DNA of 7,872 bases from Clostridia bacterium (lineage in GTDB: Bacteria > Bacillota > Clostridia > Oscillospirales > CAG-272): positions 1 through 7,872 of the forward strand of contig JAFNVK010000104.1 in NCBI GenBank assembly GCA_017379815.1. The letters are read 5' to 3'. The notes under the pieces are model-generated. The model saw nothing but the letters and a program-made list of their open reading frames with translations. It ran no database searches and was not told the DNA's origin. The position numbers and the translations under genes were made by a program. This document shows, one piece after another, positions 1-5,873 of this stretch (the stretch's first letter is position 1; the number at the start of each line of letters is the position of its first letter).

Positions 1-764
1 ATCAGGCGCTGTGTGAGGATAGGATCGTGGAATGTGCGGACTTTTTTGCGGTGATCGACGGCGTAACCTCAAAATCGAGCCGACGCTATAACGGCAAGAC
101 CGGTGGCTGCTATGCTACCGAGGTGCTGGCTCACGCGATCGAGAGCCTTGACGCCGAGGAGACGGCCTTGTCTGCGCTTTCCAAGCTGGATCGCGCCGTT
201 GCGGATTGCTACACGGCAGAGAAGATCGCTCCCGTGGATCGGATACAGGCCTGCGTGATCCTGTACAGCAAGCATCGCAGGGAGGTCTGGAGCTACGGAG
301 ACTGCAATCTGATGATCAACGAGCGCGAGATCCTCCATAGCAAAAAAATCGATGAGGTACTGGCCTATCTTCGGGCGTTCGTCAACACAGTATATCTGTT
401 GGAGGGTGGAGATCCCGAGACCCTTCGGCAGGAGGATCGCGGCAGGGAAGCGATCCTGCCCTTTTTGCAAAAGCAGGCGATCTTTGCCAATCGGGATCAC
501 GAGCTTGGCTACGGCGTGATCGATGGAAGCGGCATCGTTGAGCGCTTTGTCCGCATCTATTCGGTAGAGAAGGGCGACCACGTGGTCCTGGCCAGCGACG
601 GATACCCGAGGCTGTTTTCCTCGCTCGCACGGGCGGAGGCTTACCTTGAGGAGGTCCTGCTTCGCGATCCGCTTTCCATCGGCGAGAATATGCAGACAAA
701 GGCGATCCGCCCCGGCAACGTCTCCTACGATGACCGCGCCTATCTGAGCTTTTTTGCGGAATAA
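1..764 (+). CDS. PP2C-like serine/threonine phosphatase domain protein, 5' end cut off by window edge
   Basis: The reading frame is open to the left edge (first full codon at 3) and ends with TAA at 762-764. A GTG at 27 could be taken as a start, but the codons before it read QALCEDRIV. The E-D pair there fits the N-terminal acidic motif of the PP2C fold, so the gene very probably begins upstream. Counting from the GTG, visible PP2C landmarks are the metal-binding FAVIDGV stretch (residues 7-13), a GGCYATEVL helix start (about 27-35), WSYGDCNLMIN (about 88-98), a late LASDGYPRLF motif (about 191-200) and a terminal SYDDRAYLSF (about 233-242) with an aspartate at the usual last metal site. The family removes phosphate from Ser/Thr residues using Mg or Mn and acts in the cytosol. 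The substrate is unknown and no kinase partner lies in the window. The sequence is divergent, so a regulatory rather than housekeeping role is possible. No clear terminator follows. Confidence 0.72.
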   Translation, partial: QALCEDRIVECADFFAVIDGVTSKSSRRYNGKTGGCYATEVLAHAIESLDAEETALSALSKLDRAVADCYTAEKIAPVDRIQACVILYSKHRREVWSYGDCNLMINEREILHSKKIDEVLAYLRAFVNTVYLLEGGDPETLRQEDRGREAILPFLQKQAIFANRDHELGYGVIDGSGIVERFVRIYSVEKGDHVVLASDGYPRLFSSLARAEAYLEEVLLRDPLSIGENMQTKAIRPGNVSYDDRAYLSFFAE

Positions 765-830
765 CGGTCATTTTCTTACCCTCACGGTGCAAAACGGTGA
801 AGTCCTTGCGGAGGGAAATGAGGAAAAACC

Positions 831-859
831 TTGACCTTCGGATGGAAATATGGTATAAT
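831..859 (+). promoter_or_regulatory. sigma-A promoter with extended -10 for the first YwaF-like gene
   Basis: TTGACC at 831-836 and TATAAT at 854-859 are separated by 17 bases. TG at 851-852, one base before the -10 box, makes it an extended -10 promoter. The predicted start is near 866, giving a leader of about 47 bases. A GAGGTGA ribosome binding site at 900-906 lies six bases before the ATG at 913. Confidence 0.85.
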
Positions 860-912
860 GCTTGCAGACAAGCGTGAATACTTCTTTTATATCTTTTTTG
901 AGGTGACGTTTC

Positions 913-1731
913 ATGAACACAATGCTCAACTGGACCTGGGGAGACATCAATAACGGTGACGTTGGCCCCGGCGCATACAGCTGGTTTCATCTGCTTTGGA
1001 TCGGCATTATGATCCTTGCCTGTGTTATTCTTGCCTGCACCGTGGCGCGCAAGCATAGCCCAAAGGCTGACCGCATCGTCGTTTCGGTCTTCTCGGTCAT
1101 CCTTATTGGCTGCGAGGTCTTCAAGCAGCTCTTCTGGTTTGCCTTCTACGGCTATTACCGCTTTGAGATCTTCCCCTTCCAATTCTGCTCCGTCCCGATC
1201 TACGTGGCTATCTTTGCCTCGGTGATCCCGTGGAACCGTGTGCGGGAGCTCTGCTATCGCTTCCTTGCCTTCTACGGCATTATCGGCGGTCTGTCGGTGA
1301 TGCTTGTGCCCAATGCGGTGCTCTATACCTATTTTGTGCCCATGTCGCTGCACGCGATGCTCTGGCACGCCGTTCTCGTGGTGATGGGCGTCTATCTGAT
1401 CGTTTCTCGCGGATACGGCAAGCGTTTTCTCGAAATGCTCGCCCCCTCGGCTCTGTTCTTGGGCTTTGTGGTGCTTGCCATTATCGGCAACGTGCTGGTG
1501 TACAAGCTTCATCTCGGCACGCCTGCCTGCCAGCCGGGTGACAATCTGAGCATGTTCTATATCTCTCCCTACTATCCGACCCAGCTTCCTTTGCTTGGGG
1601 TGGTGCAGGAGCTTTCCTATCCCTTGTTCGTCCTTTGCTATTTGTTGATCTTCAACGGCTTCTCCTGCATCGTCTGGGGCTTGACCCGTCTTATCCGCAG
1701 GATCGCCTGCAAGAAGCAAATGGCCGACTGA
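913..1731 (+). CDS. YwaF/TMEM164-like integral membrane protein, copy A
   Basis: This 272-residue polytopic membrane protein has about seven hydrophobic segments (roughly 22-45, 54-77, 86-105, 112-132, 140-164, 176-198 and 234-258). The signature of the Bacillus YwaF / human TMEM164 group is visible: a polar E68..K71 helix, then FPFQFCSVPIY (88-97) with Cys92, a His152 in WHAVLVVMGVYL, and an N-x4-F...LP stretch (211-228). In most relatives the first motif reads HLCS; here it is QFCS, so the histidine is replaced by Gln90. TMEM164 has been described as an acyltransferase acting on ether phospholipids; whether bacterial members share this is unknown, so no reaction is assigned. ATG 913 is supported by the GAGGTGA site at 900-906. 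The gene has its own promoter and terminator, so it is probably monocistronic. It is a diverged paralog of the next gene. Confidence 0.8.
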   Translation: MNTMLNWTWGDINNGDVGPGAYSWFHLLWIGIMILACVILACTVARKHSPKADRIVVSVFSVILIGCEVFKQLFWFAFYGYYRFEIFPFQFCSVPIYVAIFASVIPWNRVRELCYRFLAFYGIIGGLSVMLVPNAVLYTYFVPMSLHAMLWHAVLVVMGVYLIVSRGYGKRFLEMLAPSALFLGFVVLAIIGNVLVYKLHLGTPACQPGDNLSMFYISPYYPTQLPLLGVVQELSYPLFVLCYLLIFNGFSCIVWGLTRLIRRIACKKQMAD

Positions 1732-1748
1732 GGACGCAAATGAACAAC

Positions 1749-1779
1749 AGCGAGATCTCTTACGGAGGTCTCGCTTTTT
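1749..1779 (+). terminator. rho-independent terminator after YwaF-like copy A
   Basis: An 11-base-pair stem (1749-1759 with 1765-1775, one T-G wobble) closes a five-base TTACG loop and runs into five Ts (1775-1779). It begins 17 bases after the stop codon. A weaker outer repeat, GCAAATG at 1736-1742 and CATTTGC at 1781-1787, could extend the fold. The terminator separates copy A from copy B. Confidence 0.85.
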
Positions 1780-1816
1780 GCATTTGCAGCGGAGGGGGAG
1801 GGGAAGAAAAAAACGC

Positions 1817-1845
1817 TTGCATTCCGCGCGGGAGTGTGCTATAAT
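1817..1845 (+). promoter_or_regulatory. sigma-A promoter with extended -10 for the second YwaF-like gene
   Basis: TTGCAT at 1817-1822 and TATAAT at 1840-1845 have a 17-base spacer, with TG at 1837-1838 as an extended -10. The predicted transcript starts near 1852. AAGGAG at 1877-1882 is seven bases before the ATG at 1890. Copy B is therefore independently transcribed just downstream of the copy A terminator. Confidence 0.85.
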
Positions 1846-1889
1846 GAATTCGACAAGACCCGACAAGCTTTTTTTGAAGGAGATTTGCT

Positions 1890-2627
1890 ATGTTCACTCT
1901 CGGTCACCTGATCTGGTTAGGCGTCCTCGCACTTCTGATCGCTCTCGCTATCCTTTTGATCCGCAAATTCCGTATTCCGCAGCCTGTGGTGCAAAAGACC
2001 GTTCTCTGGCTTTTGATCCCGCTCAAGCTGTTCCATCTTTCGCTTTCGATGAAGCCCTCGCCCGACGGCGGACTGATCCTGGACCAGACGCAGCTTTCCT
2101 TCCATCTCTGCTCCATCATGATCTATTCCGTGATCCTGATCAACCTGGTCAAGAACGAGAAATTCGTGCGCACGGTCAAGAGCTTTATGGTTCCTGCTAT
2201 GCTGATCGGTGCGGCGATGTCTCTCCTGATCCCCACCGAAGGGGTGGATCCCGCCGTTCCGCGCGTCTGGCAGTATATGCTGATCCACGCCGTGCTGGTC
2301 TTTTACGGCCTGTATCTGATGCTGATCGAGCGCGTAGATCTTTCCCTGCGCGCCTACGTCTCCAATCTCAAGATCCTTGTGGGGATCGTTGCGGTAGGCT
2401 TTTTGATGAACAGCGTTCTCGAGCCGTATGCCACGAATTTCCTCTTTCTGCGCAAGCCGCCGATGGAGGGGCTGCCGATCCTCAATCTGGATCACGGCTG
2501 GTACGTCTACTTCCTGACGCTTGCCGTGATCGCCTGCCTCTTGATCTTCCTCGTGCATCTGCCCTTCGTGATCCTAAAGGCAAAGGAAAAGCGCGCCGCA
2601 AGGAAGGAAAAGGGCGAGCAGGTCTGA
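1890..2627 (+). CDS. YwaF/TMEM164-like integral membrane protein, copy B
   Basis: This 245-residue protein has about seven hydrophobic segments (roughly 4-24, 34-53, 68-88, 97-115, 127-146, 158-176 and 203-229) and a lysine/arginine-rich cytoplasmic tail (230-241). It aligns motif by motif with copy A: LSFHLCSIMIYSVIL (69-83, His72 and Cys74), YMLIHAVLVFYGLYL (129-143, His133), NSVL (174-177) and an N183-x2-F...LP stretch matching N211...LP in copy A. Copy B keeps the family His-Leu-Cys-Ser form that copy A lacks. The two are about equally hydrophobic but have low overall identity, so the duplication is old or they were acquired separately. The function is not established; membrane lipid acyl transfer is only a family-based possibility. 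The start is fixed by AAGGAG seven bases upstream. Confidence 0.8.
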   Translation: MFTLGHLIWLGVLALLIALAILLIRKFRIPQPVVQKTVLWLLIPLKLFHLSLSMKPSPDGGLILDQTQLSFHLCSIMIYSVILINLVKNEKFVRTVKSFMVPAMLIGAAMSLLIPTEGVDPAVPRVWQYMLIHAVLVFYGLYLMLIERVDLSLRAYVSNLKILVGIVAVGFLMNSVLEPYATNFLFLRKPPMEGLPILNLDHGWYVYFLTLAVIACLLIFLVHLPFVILKAKEKRAARKEKGEQV

Positions 2628-2645
2628 CGGTTTTTTCAAAGAACG

Positions 2646-2664
2646 CCCCTCTCATTCGGAGGGG
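2646..2664. other. small stem-loop between copy B and the shared terminator
   Basis: CCCCTC (2646-2651) and GAGGGG (2659-2664) form a six-pair GC-rich stem with a seven-base loop. No T tract follows directly on either strand, so it is not a convincing terminator by itself. It could protect the 3' end of the copy B transcript or be a decayed terminator. Confidence 0.45.
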
Positions 2665-2671
2665 ACGGCAT

Positions 2672-2715
2672 AAAAAAGGACTGCCTCAACGGGTGTTGAG
2701 GCAGTCTTCTTTTTT
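2672..2715. terminator. bidirectional terminator between convergent YwaF-like copy B and glucokinase
   Basis: A perfect 12-base-pair stem (2679-2690 with 2695-2706) with a four-base GGGT loop is followed on the plus strand by TTCTTTTTT (2707-2715). On the minus strand it is followed by six Ts, the complement of A2672-2677. It can therefore stop transcription from both sides. It lies 44 bases after the copy B stop and just after the glucokinase stop. Confidence 0.92.
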
Positions 2716-2719
2716 GTGC

Positions 2720-3685
2720 TTACTGACCGACACCGAGGAGTGCCGCGCCGATGATGCCCGCGTTGTTGCGGAGCTGAGCGATGCGAAGCTCGGTCTCGGG
2801 GATCTGACCCGAGCCAAAGGCCTCACGGCGGACGACGGGGGTGAGCAGATCGATCAGATACTGTCCCTCGTTGGAGATGCCGCCGCCGATGGAGATGACC
2901 TCGGGCTGGAAGGCGTTGATCAGGTTGGCAATGCCGCAGGCTAAGTAGTTGACGTATTCGTCGATGACCTCGTCTGCCGCTTCGTCTCCCCGACGCTTGG
3001 CGTCAAAGGCGGTGCGGCCGTTGACCTTTCCGCGCTCGGCGGCAATGTCGGCCATGAGGGTCTTGCGTCCCTCCTTCTCGCAGGCCTCCAGCTTTTCCTT
3101 GGTCATGCTGATCAGACCGGTTGCCGAGGAATAGGTCTCCCAGCAGCCGTGGCGGCCGCAGGTGCAGGGACGTCCGCCTGCCTGAATGACCATATGTCCA
3201 AGCTCACCTGCACCCTCGTTGAAGCCGGTGAGGAGCTTGTTGTCGAGGATAATTCCTCCGCCAACGCCCGTGCCGAGCGTGACCATAATGGAGGAGGAGC
3301 TGCCCTTGCCCGCGCCTGCGATCGCCTCGCCCCATGCGGCGGCGTTGGCGTCGTTGGCGATGTGCATGGTGGAAATATTCAGCTTTTCCTTGAGCAGGGG
3401 AATGATGGGGAAGTGGAAAAAGCCGAGGTTGTAGGCCACGATCACTTCACCCAGCTTATCGTCCACCACGCCGGGGGAGGCGATGCCGAGGGATTCTACC
3501 TCGGACTCGGAGATGCCTGCCTTTGCACAAAGTCTGAGGCAGAGTGCGGCCATATCCGAAACGATCTCCTCGCCGGGGCGTCCTGCCTTTGTGGGGGTGC
3601 TTTCCTGAGCGAGGATCTCATACTGTTCATTTACGATGCCTGCGGCGATGTTGGTGCCGCCAAGATCGATGCCGATACGGTACAT
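2720..3685 (-). CDS. glcK: ROK-family glucokinase
   Basis: The 321-residue length is normal for bacterial ROK glucokinases, which phosphorylate glucose with ATP to glucose-6-phosphate in the cytosol. The N-terminal phosphate-binding IGIDLGGTNIAAGIV lies at 4-18. NDANAAAWGE at 111-120 supplies the catalytic Asp112, and LGTGVGGGII at 137-146 is the second phosphate loop. GELGHM at 160-165 gives Glu161 and His164. CTCGRHGCWE at 174-183 is the ROK zinc motif; with His164, Cys174, Cys176 and Cys181 bind the metal. A late SIGGGIS (265-271) completes the ATP site. There is no N-terminal helix-turn-helix, so it is an enzyme, not a ROK repressor. Glucose is inferred as substrate; another hexose or N-acetylmannosamine cannot be excluded from sequence alone. 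AAAGGA (minus strand, 3695-3700) nine bases before the ATG supports the start. It has its own promoter, and a HAD phosphatase lies upstream on the same strand. Confidence 0.93.
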   Translation of the reverse strand: MYRIGIDLGGTNIAAGIVNEQYEILAQESTPTKAGRPGEEIVSDMAALCLRLCAKAGISESEVESLGIASPGVVDDKLGEVIVAYNLGFFHFPIIPLLKEKLNISTMHIANDANAAAWGEAIAGAGKGSSSSIMVTLGTGVGGGIILDNKLLTGFNEGAGELGHMVIQAGGRPCTCGRHGCWETYSSATGLISMTKEKLEACEKEGRKTLMADIAAERGKVNGRTAFDAKRRGDEAADEVIDEYVNYLACGIANLINAFQPEVISIGGGISNEGQYLIDLLTPVVRREAFGSGQIPETELRIAQLRNNAGIIGAALLGVGQ

Positions 3686-3738
3686 AGGTGTTTTTCCTTT
3701 CTGCGATAGCCGCGATGCGGCGTTTTGGTTACGTCTTC

Positions 3739-3767
3739 ATTATAGCGGATTTTTGGGGATCCGTCAA
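3739..3767 (-). promoter_or_regulatory. sigma-A promoter for the glucokinase gene
   Basis: On the minus strand TTGACG (3767-3762) and TATAAT (3744-3739) are separated by exactly 17 bases. The predicted start is near 3732, giving a leader of roughly 47 bases. Two inverted repeats overlap this promoter and are listed separately. Confidence 0.87.
3746..3763. promoter_or_regulatory. dyad filling the glucokinase promoter spacer, possible operator
   Basis: CGGAT (3746-3750) and ATCCG (3759-3763) are perfect inverted arms eight bases apart, lying almost exactly between the -10 and -35 boxes. Symmetric sites in a promoter spacer are classic repressor positions, but five-base arms can arise by chance. 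No regulator gene is present nearby. Confidence 0.35.
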
Positions 3768-3779
3768 GCCTTTTTTGAC
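3763..3779. promoter_or_regulatory. dyad overlapping the glucokinase -35 box
   Basis: GTCAA (3763-3767) and TTGAC (3775-3779) are perfect inverted arms seven bases apart. The left arm is the -35 element itself read on the plus strand. It could be an operator, a second -35-like sequence facing the other way, or chance. Confidence 0.3.
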
Positions 3780-3796
3780 TCGCCGGATGCATTTTT

Positions 3797-4453
3797 TCAC
3801 TCTGCGCGGAGAATGGCCTCGCCAAGGGAAGCGGCGTCGGCAAAGCAGGCAAGCGCTCCCGCCTGCATCAGCTCCTCCTCGTCGCCAAAGCCCCAGAGCG
3901 CGCCGTAGGTGCCCACGCCGTTTGCCTTTGCGCCCAGAACGTCGTTATCGCGGTCGCCGATCATGAGGATCTCTTTAGGATCGGTGATCTCCAATTGCTC
4001 CATGGCGTAGCGGATGACCTCCTGCTTTTCGTTGCGCGTGCCGTCGATCTCAGGCCCCGAGACCAGCACAAAGCGGTCGATCAGATCAAAGTGCGCAAGG
4101 ATCGCGTTGGCAAACACGTGCGGCTTGCAGGTGGCAAGCACGCATTGAATGCCCGCCGCACGCAGAGTATCCAAGAGCGCGGGGATTCCCGGATAAACGG
4201 TGCATTCCAGCATTCCGCCGGCGCGGTAGTACTCGCGGTAGGCGTCCACGGCGGCAAGGCTCTCCTCGTGGCTCATGCCAAAGAAGTGCGAGAAGCTCCA
4301 GACCAGGGGAGGTCCGATAAAGCCGAGCAGCTCGGAGGAGGGAGGGGGCGTGATGCCCATCTTTTGCAGAGCGTATTGCACGGAATGCGTGACCCCGGGT
4401 GCGGAATCGATCACGGTGCCGTCCAGATCAAAAAAGCAATAACGGTACTTCAT
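3797..4453 (-). CDS. HAD-superfamily hydrolase, phosphoglycolate phosphatase / 5'-nucleotidase type
   Basis: This is a 218-residue cytosolic phosphatase with the full HAD motif set. Motif I is FFDLDGTVIDS (7-17), with nucleophile Asp9 and acid Asp11. Motif II is VLATCK (105-110) with Thr108. The lysine of motif III is in NEKQEVI (Lys143). Motif IV is MIGDRDNDV (164-172) with Asp167 and Asp171. A helical cap follows motif I (about 17-85), as in subfamily I. The start is taken at the ATG at 4453 because AAAGGA lies just upstream and the core strand begins immediately. An ATG at 4483 would add ten residues, MHITFLERKA, without a good ribosome binding site. The natural substrate cannot be read from sequence; phosphoglycolate, nucleotides or sugar phosphates are all handled by relatives. 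It is divergent from the DUF6062 operon and shares its promoter region. No terminator is evident before the downstream glucokinase gene, so some read-through is possible. Confidence 0.88.
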   Translation of the reverse strand: MKYRYCFFDLDGTVIDSAPGVTHSVQYALQKMGITPPPSSELLGFIGPPLVWSFSHFFGMSHEESLAAVDAYREYYRAGGMLECTVYPGIPALLDTLRAAGIQCVLATCKPHVFANAILAHFDLIDRFVLVSGPEIDGTRNEKQEVIRYAMEQLEITDPKEILMIGDRDNDVLGAKANGVGTYGALWGFGDEEELMQAGALACFADAASLGEAILRAE

Positions 4454-4490
4454 GGCTTTCCTTTCCAAAAAAGTGATGTGCAAAAGCTTC

Positions 4491-4503
4491 GCGGAAAATC
4501 CGC
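4491..4503. promoter_or_regulatory. short inverted repeat in the HAD leader, just upstream of the operon -35
   Basis: GCGGA (4491-4495) and TCCGC (4499-4503) flank AAA. The repeat lies in the predicted leader of the HAD transcript and nine bases before the plus-strand -35 box. It could be a small leader hairpin or an operator. Its CGGA/TCCG arms resemble those in the glucokinase promoter spacer. Confidence 0.3.
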
Positions 4504-4511
4504 AAAATCTC

Positions 4512-4540
4512 TTGCAAGTGAGTGGGATCTATGCTATAAT
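4512..4540 (+). promoter_or_regulatory. sigma-A promoter with extended -10 for the DUF6062-mnmM-vanY operon
   Basis: TTGCAA (4512-4517) and TATAAT (4535-4540) are 17 bases apart, with TG at 4532-4533 as an extended -10. The start is expected near 4547, giving a leader of about 43 bases to the ATG at 4590. The -10 box overlaps a minus-strand -10 box in a perfect palindrome. Confidence 0.85.
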
Positions 4541-4567
4541 TATACAGGATAAACCGAAAAAAAGCAA
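4539..4567 (-). promoter_or_regulatory. divergent promoter for the HAD phosphatase gene, -10 overlapping the forward -10
   Basis: On the minus strand TATAAT (4544-4539) is preceded at a 17-base spacing by TTGCTT (4567-4562), which keeps the key TTG of a -35 box. Four bases of the -10 box are shared with the plus-strand -10 (4535-4540), because TATAATTATA (4535-4544) is its own reverse complement. No better candidate for the HAD gene is seen between 4454 and 4534. Confidence 0.6.
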
Positions 4568-4589
4568 GAGCAAAAAGGATTTTTGATCT

Positions 4590-5291
4590 ATGGATGTGAA
4601 TTTTACCATACCCGTCAACGAGGCGTTCGAGGCCTCTGCCGCCGATCCGCACTGCGGCTGTGCGCTTTGCGCCCTTTACCGCAAGCTGGAGGAGGACGAG
4701 CTGGATCTGATCCTCGGGGCGTCCATGATGGAGCCGGATATCCGTATCCGCACCAACGAGAAGGGCTTTTGCCGTACGCATTACGATATGATGTTCGTGC
4801 GCAAGAACCGCCTCGGCATGGCGCTGACGCTGGAGAGCCATCTGGACGAGCTTCGCCGTGAGATCCGCGACGGCGGTCTTGGAGGCGGACAGGGCAACAA
4901 GCCGATCAAGCGAATTTCTGCCCTGGAGGCGGATTGCTATATCTGCGAGAGGATCTCGCGCAGCTTTGAGAACATGGTGGACACCGCCGTCTATCTCTGG
5001 CAGAACGACGAGGAGTTTGCTCCCAAGCTCAAGGCGCAGCCCTATTTCTGCCTGCCGCACTACCGCAAGCTTTTGGAGTACGGGCAAAGACGTCTTGGCA
5101 AAAAGAAGCAGCCCGAGTTTGCCGCCCAGTGCGCGCGCGTGGTGGAGACCTACTTTGACACGCTCCGCGAGGACGTGAGCTGGTTCTGCAAGAAGTTTGA
5201 CTATCGCTATGCCGACGAGCCCTGGAACAACTCCAAGGACGCCGTGGAGCGCGCCTTCAAGTTCCTGCGCTCGGATCTGCACAATAAATAA
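4590..5291 (+). CDS. DUF6062-like protein with two CxxC...CxxH zinc-type modules
   Basis: This 233-residue soluble protein has no signal peptide or membrane segment. The sequence resembles the uncharacterised clostridial DUF6062 family: an N-terminal TIPVNEAFE stretch, then cysteine motifs and MEPDIRIRTNEKGFC. Two equivalent modules are visible: Cys24-x2-Cys27 with Cys61-x2-His64, and Cys116-x2-Cys119 with Cys154-x2-His157. The gaps between the pairs are nearly equal (33 and 34 residues), so the protein appears to be an internal duplication of a treble-clef or ribbon-like metal site. An extra Cys22 precedes the first pair. A glycine-rich linker (95-102) separates the halves and a charged helical region forms the C-terminus. 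Zinc binding is inferred; nucleic acid or protein binding is possible but not shown. It is the first gene of an operon, 27 bases before mnmM. The AAGGAT site at 4575-4580 supports the start. Confidence 0.8.
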   Translation: MDVNFTIPVNEAFEASAADPHCGCALCALYRKLEEDELDLILGASMMEPDIRIRTNEKGFCRTHYDMMFVRKNRLGMALTLESHLDELRREIRDGGLGGGQGNKPIKRISALEADCYICERISRSFENMVDTAVYLWQNDEEFAPKLKAQPYFCLPHYRKLLEYGQRRLGKKKQPEFAAQCARVVETYFDTLREDVSWFCKKFDYRYADEPWNNSKDAVERAFKFLRSDLHNK

Positions 5292-5318
5292 TCCCGATAC
5301 GGAAAGGGAAAGAAGACC

Positions 5319-5873
5319 ATGATCGATTTACTGGAGCTGCACAAGTTTTTTATTCTCAAGCATCTCGGCGAGGGGGATGTGGCCGTCGATTTTACGATGG
5401 GCAACGGACACGATACCGAGTTTCTCTGCCGCACGGTGGGGGAGAGCGGACGAGTTTACGCCTTTGACATTCAGGAGCAGGCCGTGCGCTCCACGGCGGA
5501 GAGCCTGGAGAGAGCGGGCGTACCGAAAAACTATACCCTGATACATGATTCCCACCATCGGGTGAAAGACTACGTTAAGGAGCCCTTCAAGGCGGGTATG
5601 TTCAATCTCGGCTGGCTTCCCGGCGGGGATAAGTCCATCACCACCCTGCGCGAGACCACGCTTCCCGCGATCGAGGCGGCAATCGAGCTGATGGGGCGTG
5701 ACGCCATTCTGAACATCGCCGTCTACCCGGGGCACGAGGAGGGAGACGCCGAGGGACGCATGATCTGCGACTATCTCGCCGGCATCAGCCGCTACAAGAT
5801 CTGCGCCACGCGCGTCAACATTCTCAATTCCCCCACCTCGCCCTATTTCATCATCGTTGAAACTAAGCCCTAA
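5319..5873 (+). CDS. mnmM: tRNA 5-aminomethyl-(2-thio)uridine34 methyltransferase, YtqB/MnmM type
   Basis: This 184-residue class I SAM-dependent methyltransferase matches the YtqB/'rRNA methylase' family. Bacillus YtqB was shown to be MnmM, which converts nm5(s2)U34 to mnm5(s2)U34 in the wobble position of tRNA anticodons. The SAM loop is VDFTMGNGHDTEFL (23-36). YAFDIQ (47-52) ends in the acidic residue that holds the SAM ribose. The family motifs HDSHH (76-80), FNLGWLPGGDK (95-105) and VYPGHEEG (135-142) are present, as is a C-terminal NILNSPTSPYFII (167-179). The length is close to the family norm. A purine-rich stretch at 5301-5315 precedes ATG 5319. It lies 27 bases after the DUF6062-like gene and 19 bases before the likely vanY start, so all three are probably one transcript. 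It acts on tRNA in the cytosol; the link to its neighbours is unknown. Confidence 0.88.
   Translation: MIDLLELHKFFILKHLGEGDVAVDFTMGNGHDTEFLCRTVGESGRVYAFDIQEQAVRSTAESLERAGVPKNYTLIHDSHHRVKDYVKEPFKAGMFNLGWLPGGDKSITTLRETTLPAIEAAIELMGRDAILNIAVYPGHEEGDAEGRMICDYLAGISRYKICATRVNILNSPTSPYFIIVETKP

Noticed and set aside
779..815. Possible terminator after the PP2C gene
   Set aside because: Only four- or five-base complementary arms can be found and no T tract follows.
382..1866. Long open frame on the minus strand (494 codons) across the PP2C and first YwaF-like genes
   Set aside because: It runs antisense to two genes with recognisable motifs and across their promoter. Its product is rich in His, Arg, Asp and Gln with no recognisable domain. 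This is typical of mirror frames in GC-rich DNA.
1778..2944. Plus-strand open frame (388 codons) spanning YwaF-like copy B, the terminator and the end of glucokinase
   Set aside because: It crosses a strong terminator, is out of frame with copy B and antisense to glucokinase, and reads as low-complexity Arg/Asp/Ala-rich sequence.
2720..3685. ROK-family transcriptional repressor instead of kinase
   Set aside because: There is no N-terminal helix-turn-helix; the protein begins directly with the ATP-binding strand and keeps the catalytic Asp112.
4428..5282. Minus-strand open frame (284 codons) opposite the DUF6062-like gene
   Set aside because: It covers the divergent promoter region and mirrors a gene with clear paired Cys/His motifs; no family resemblance was seen.
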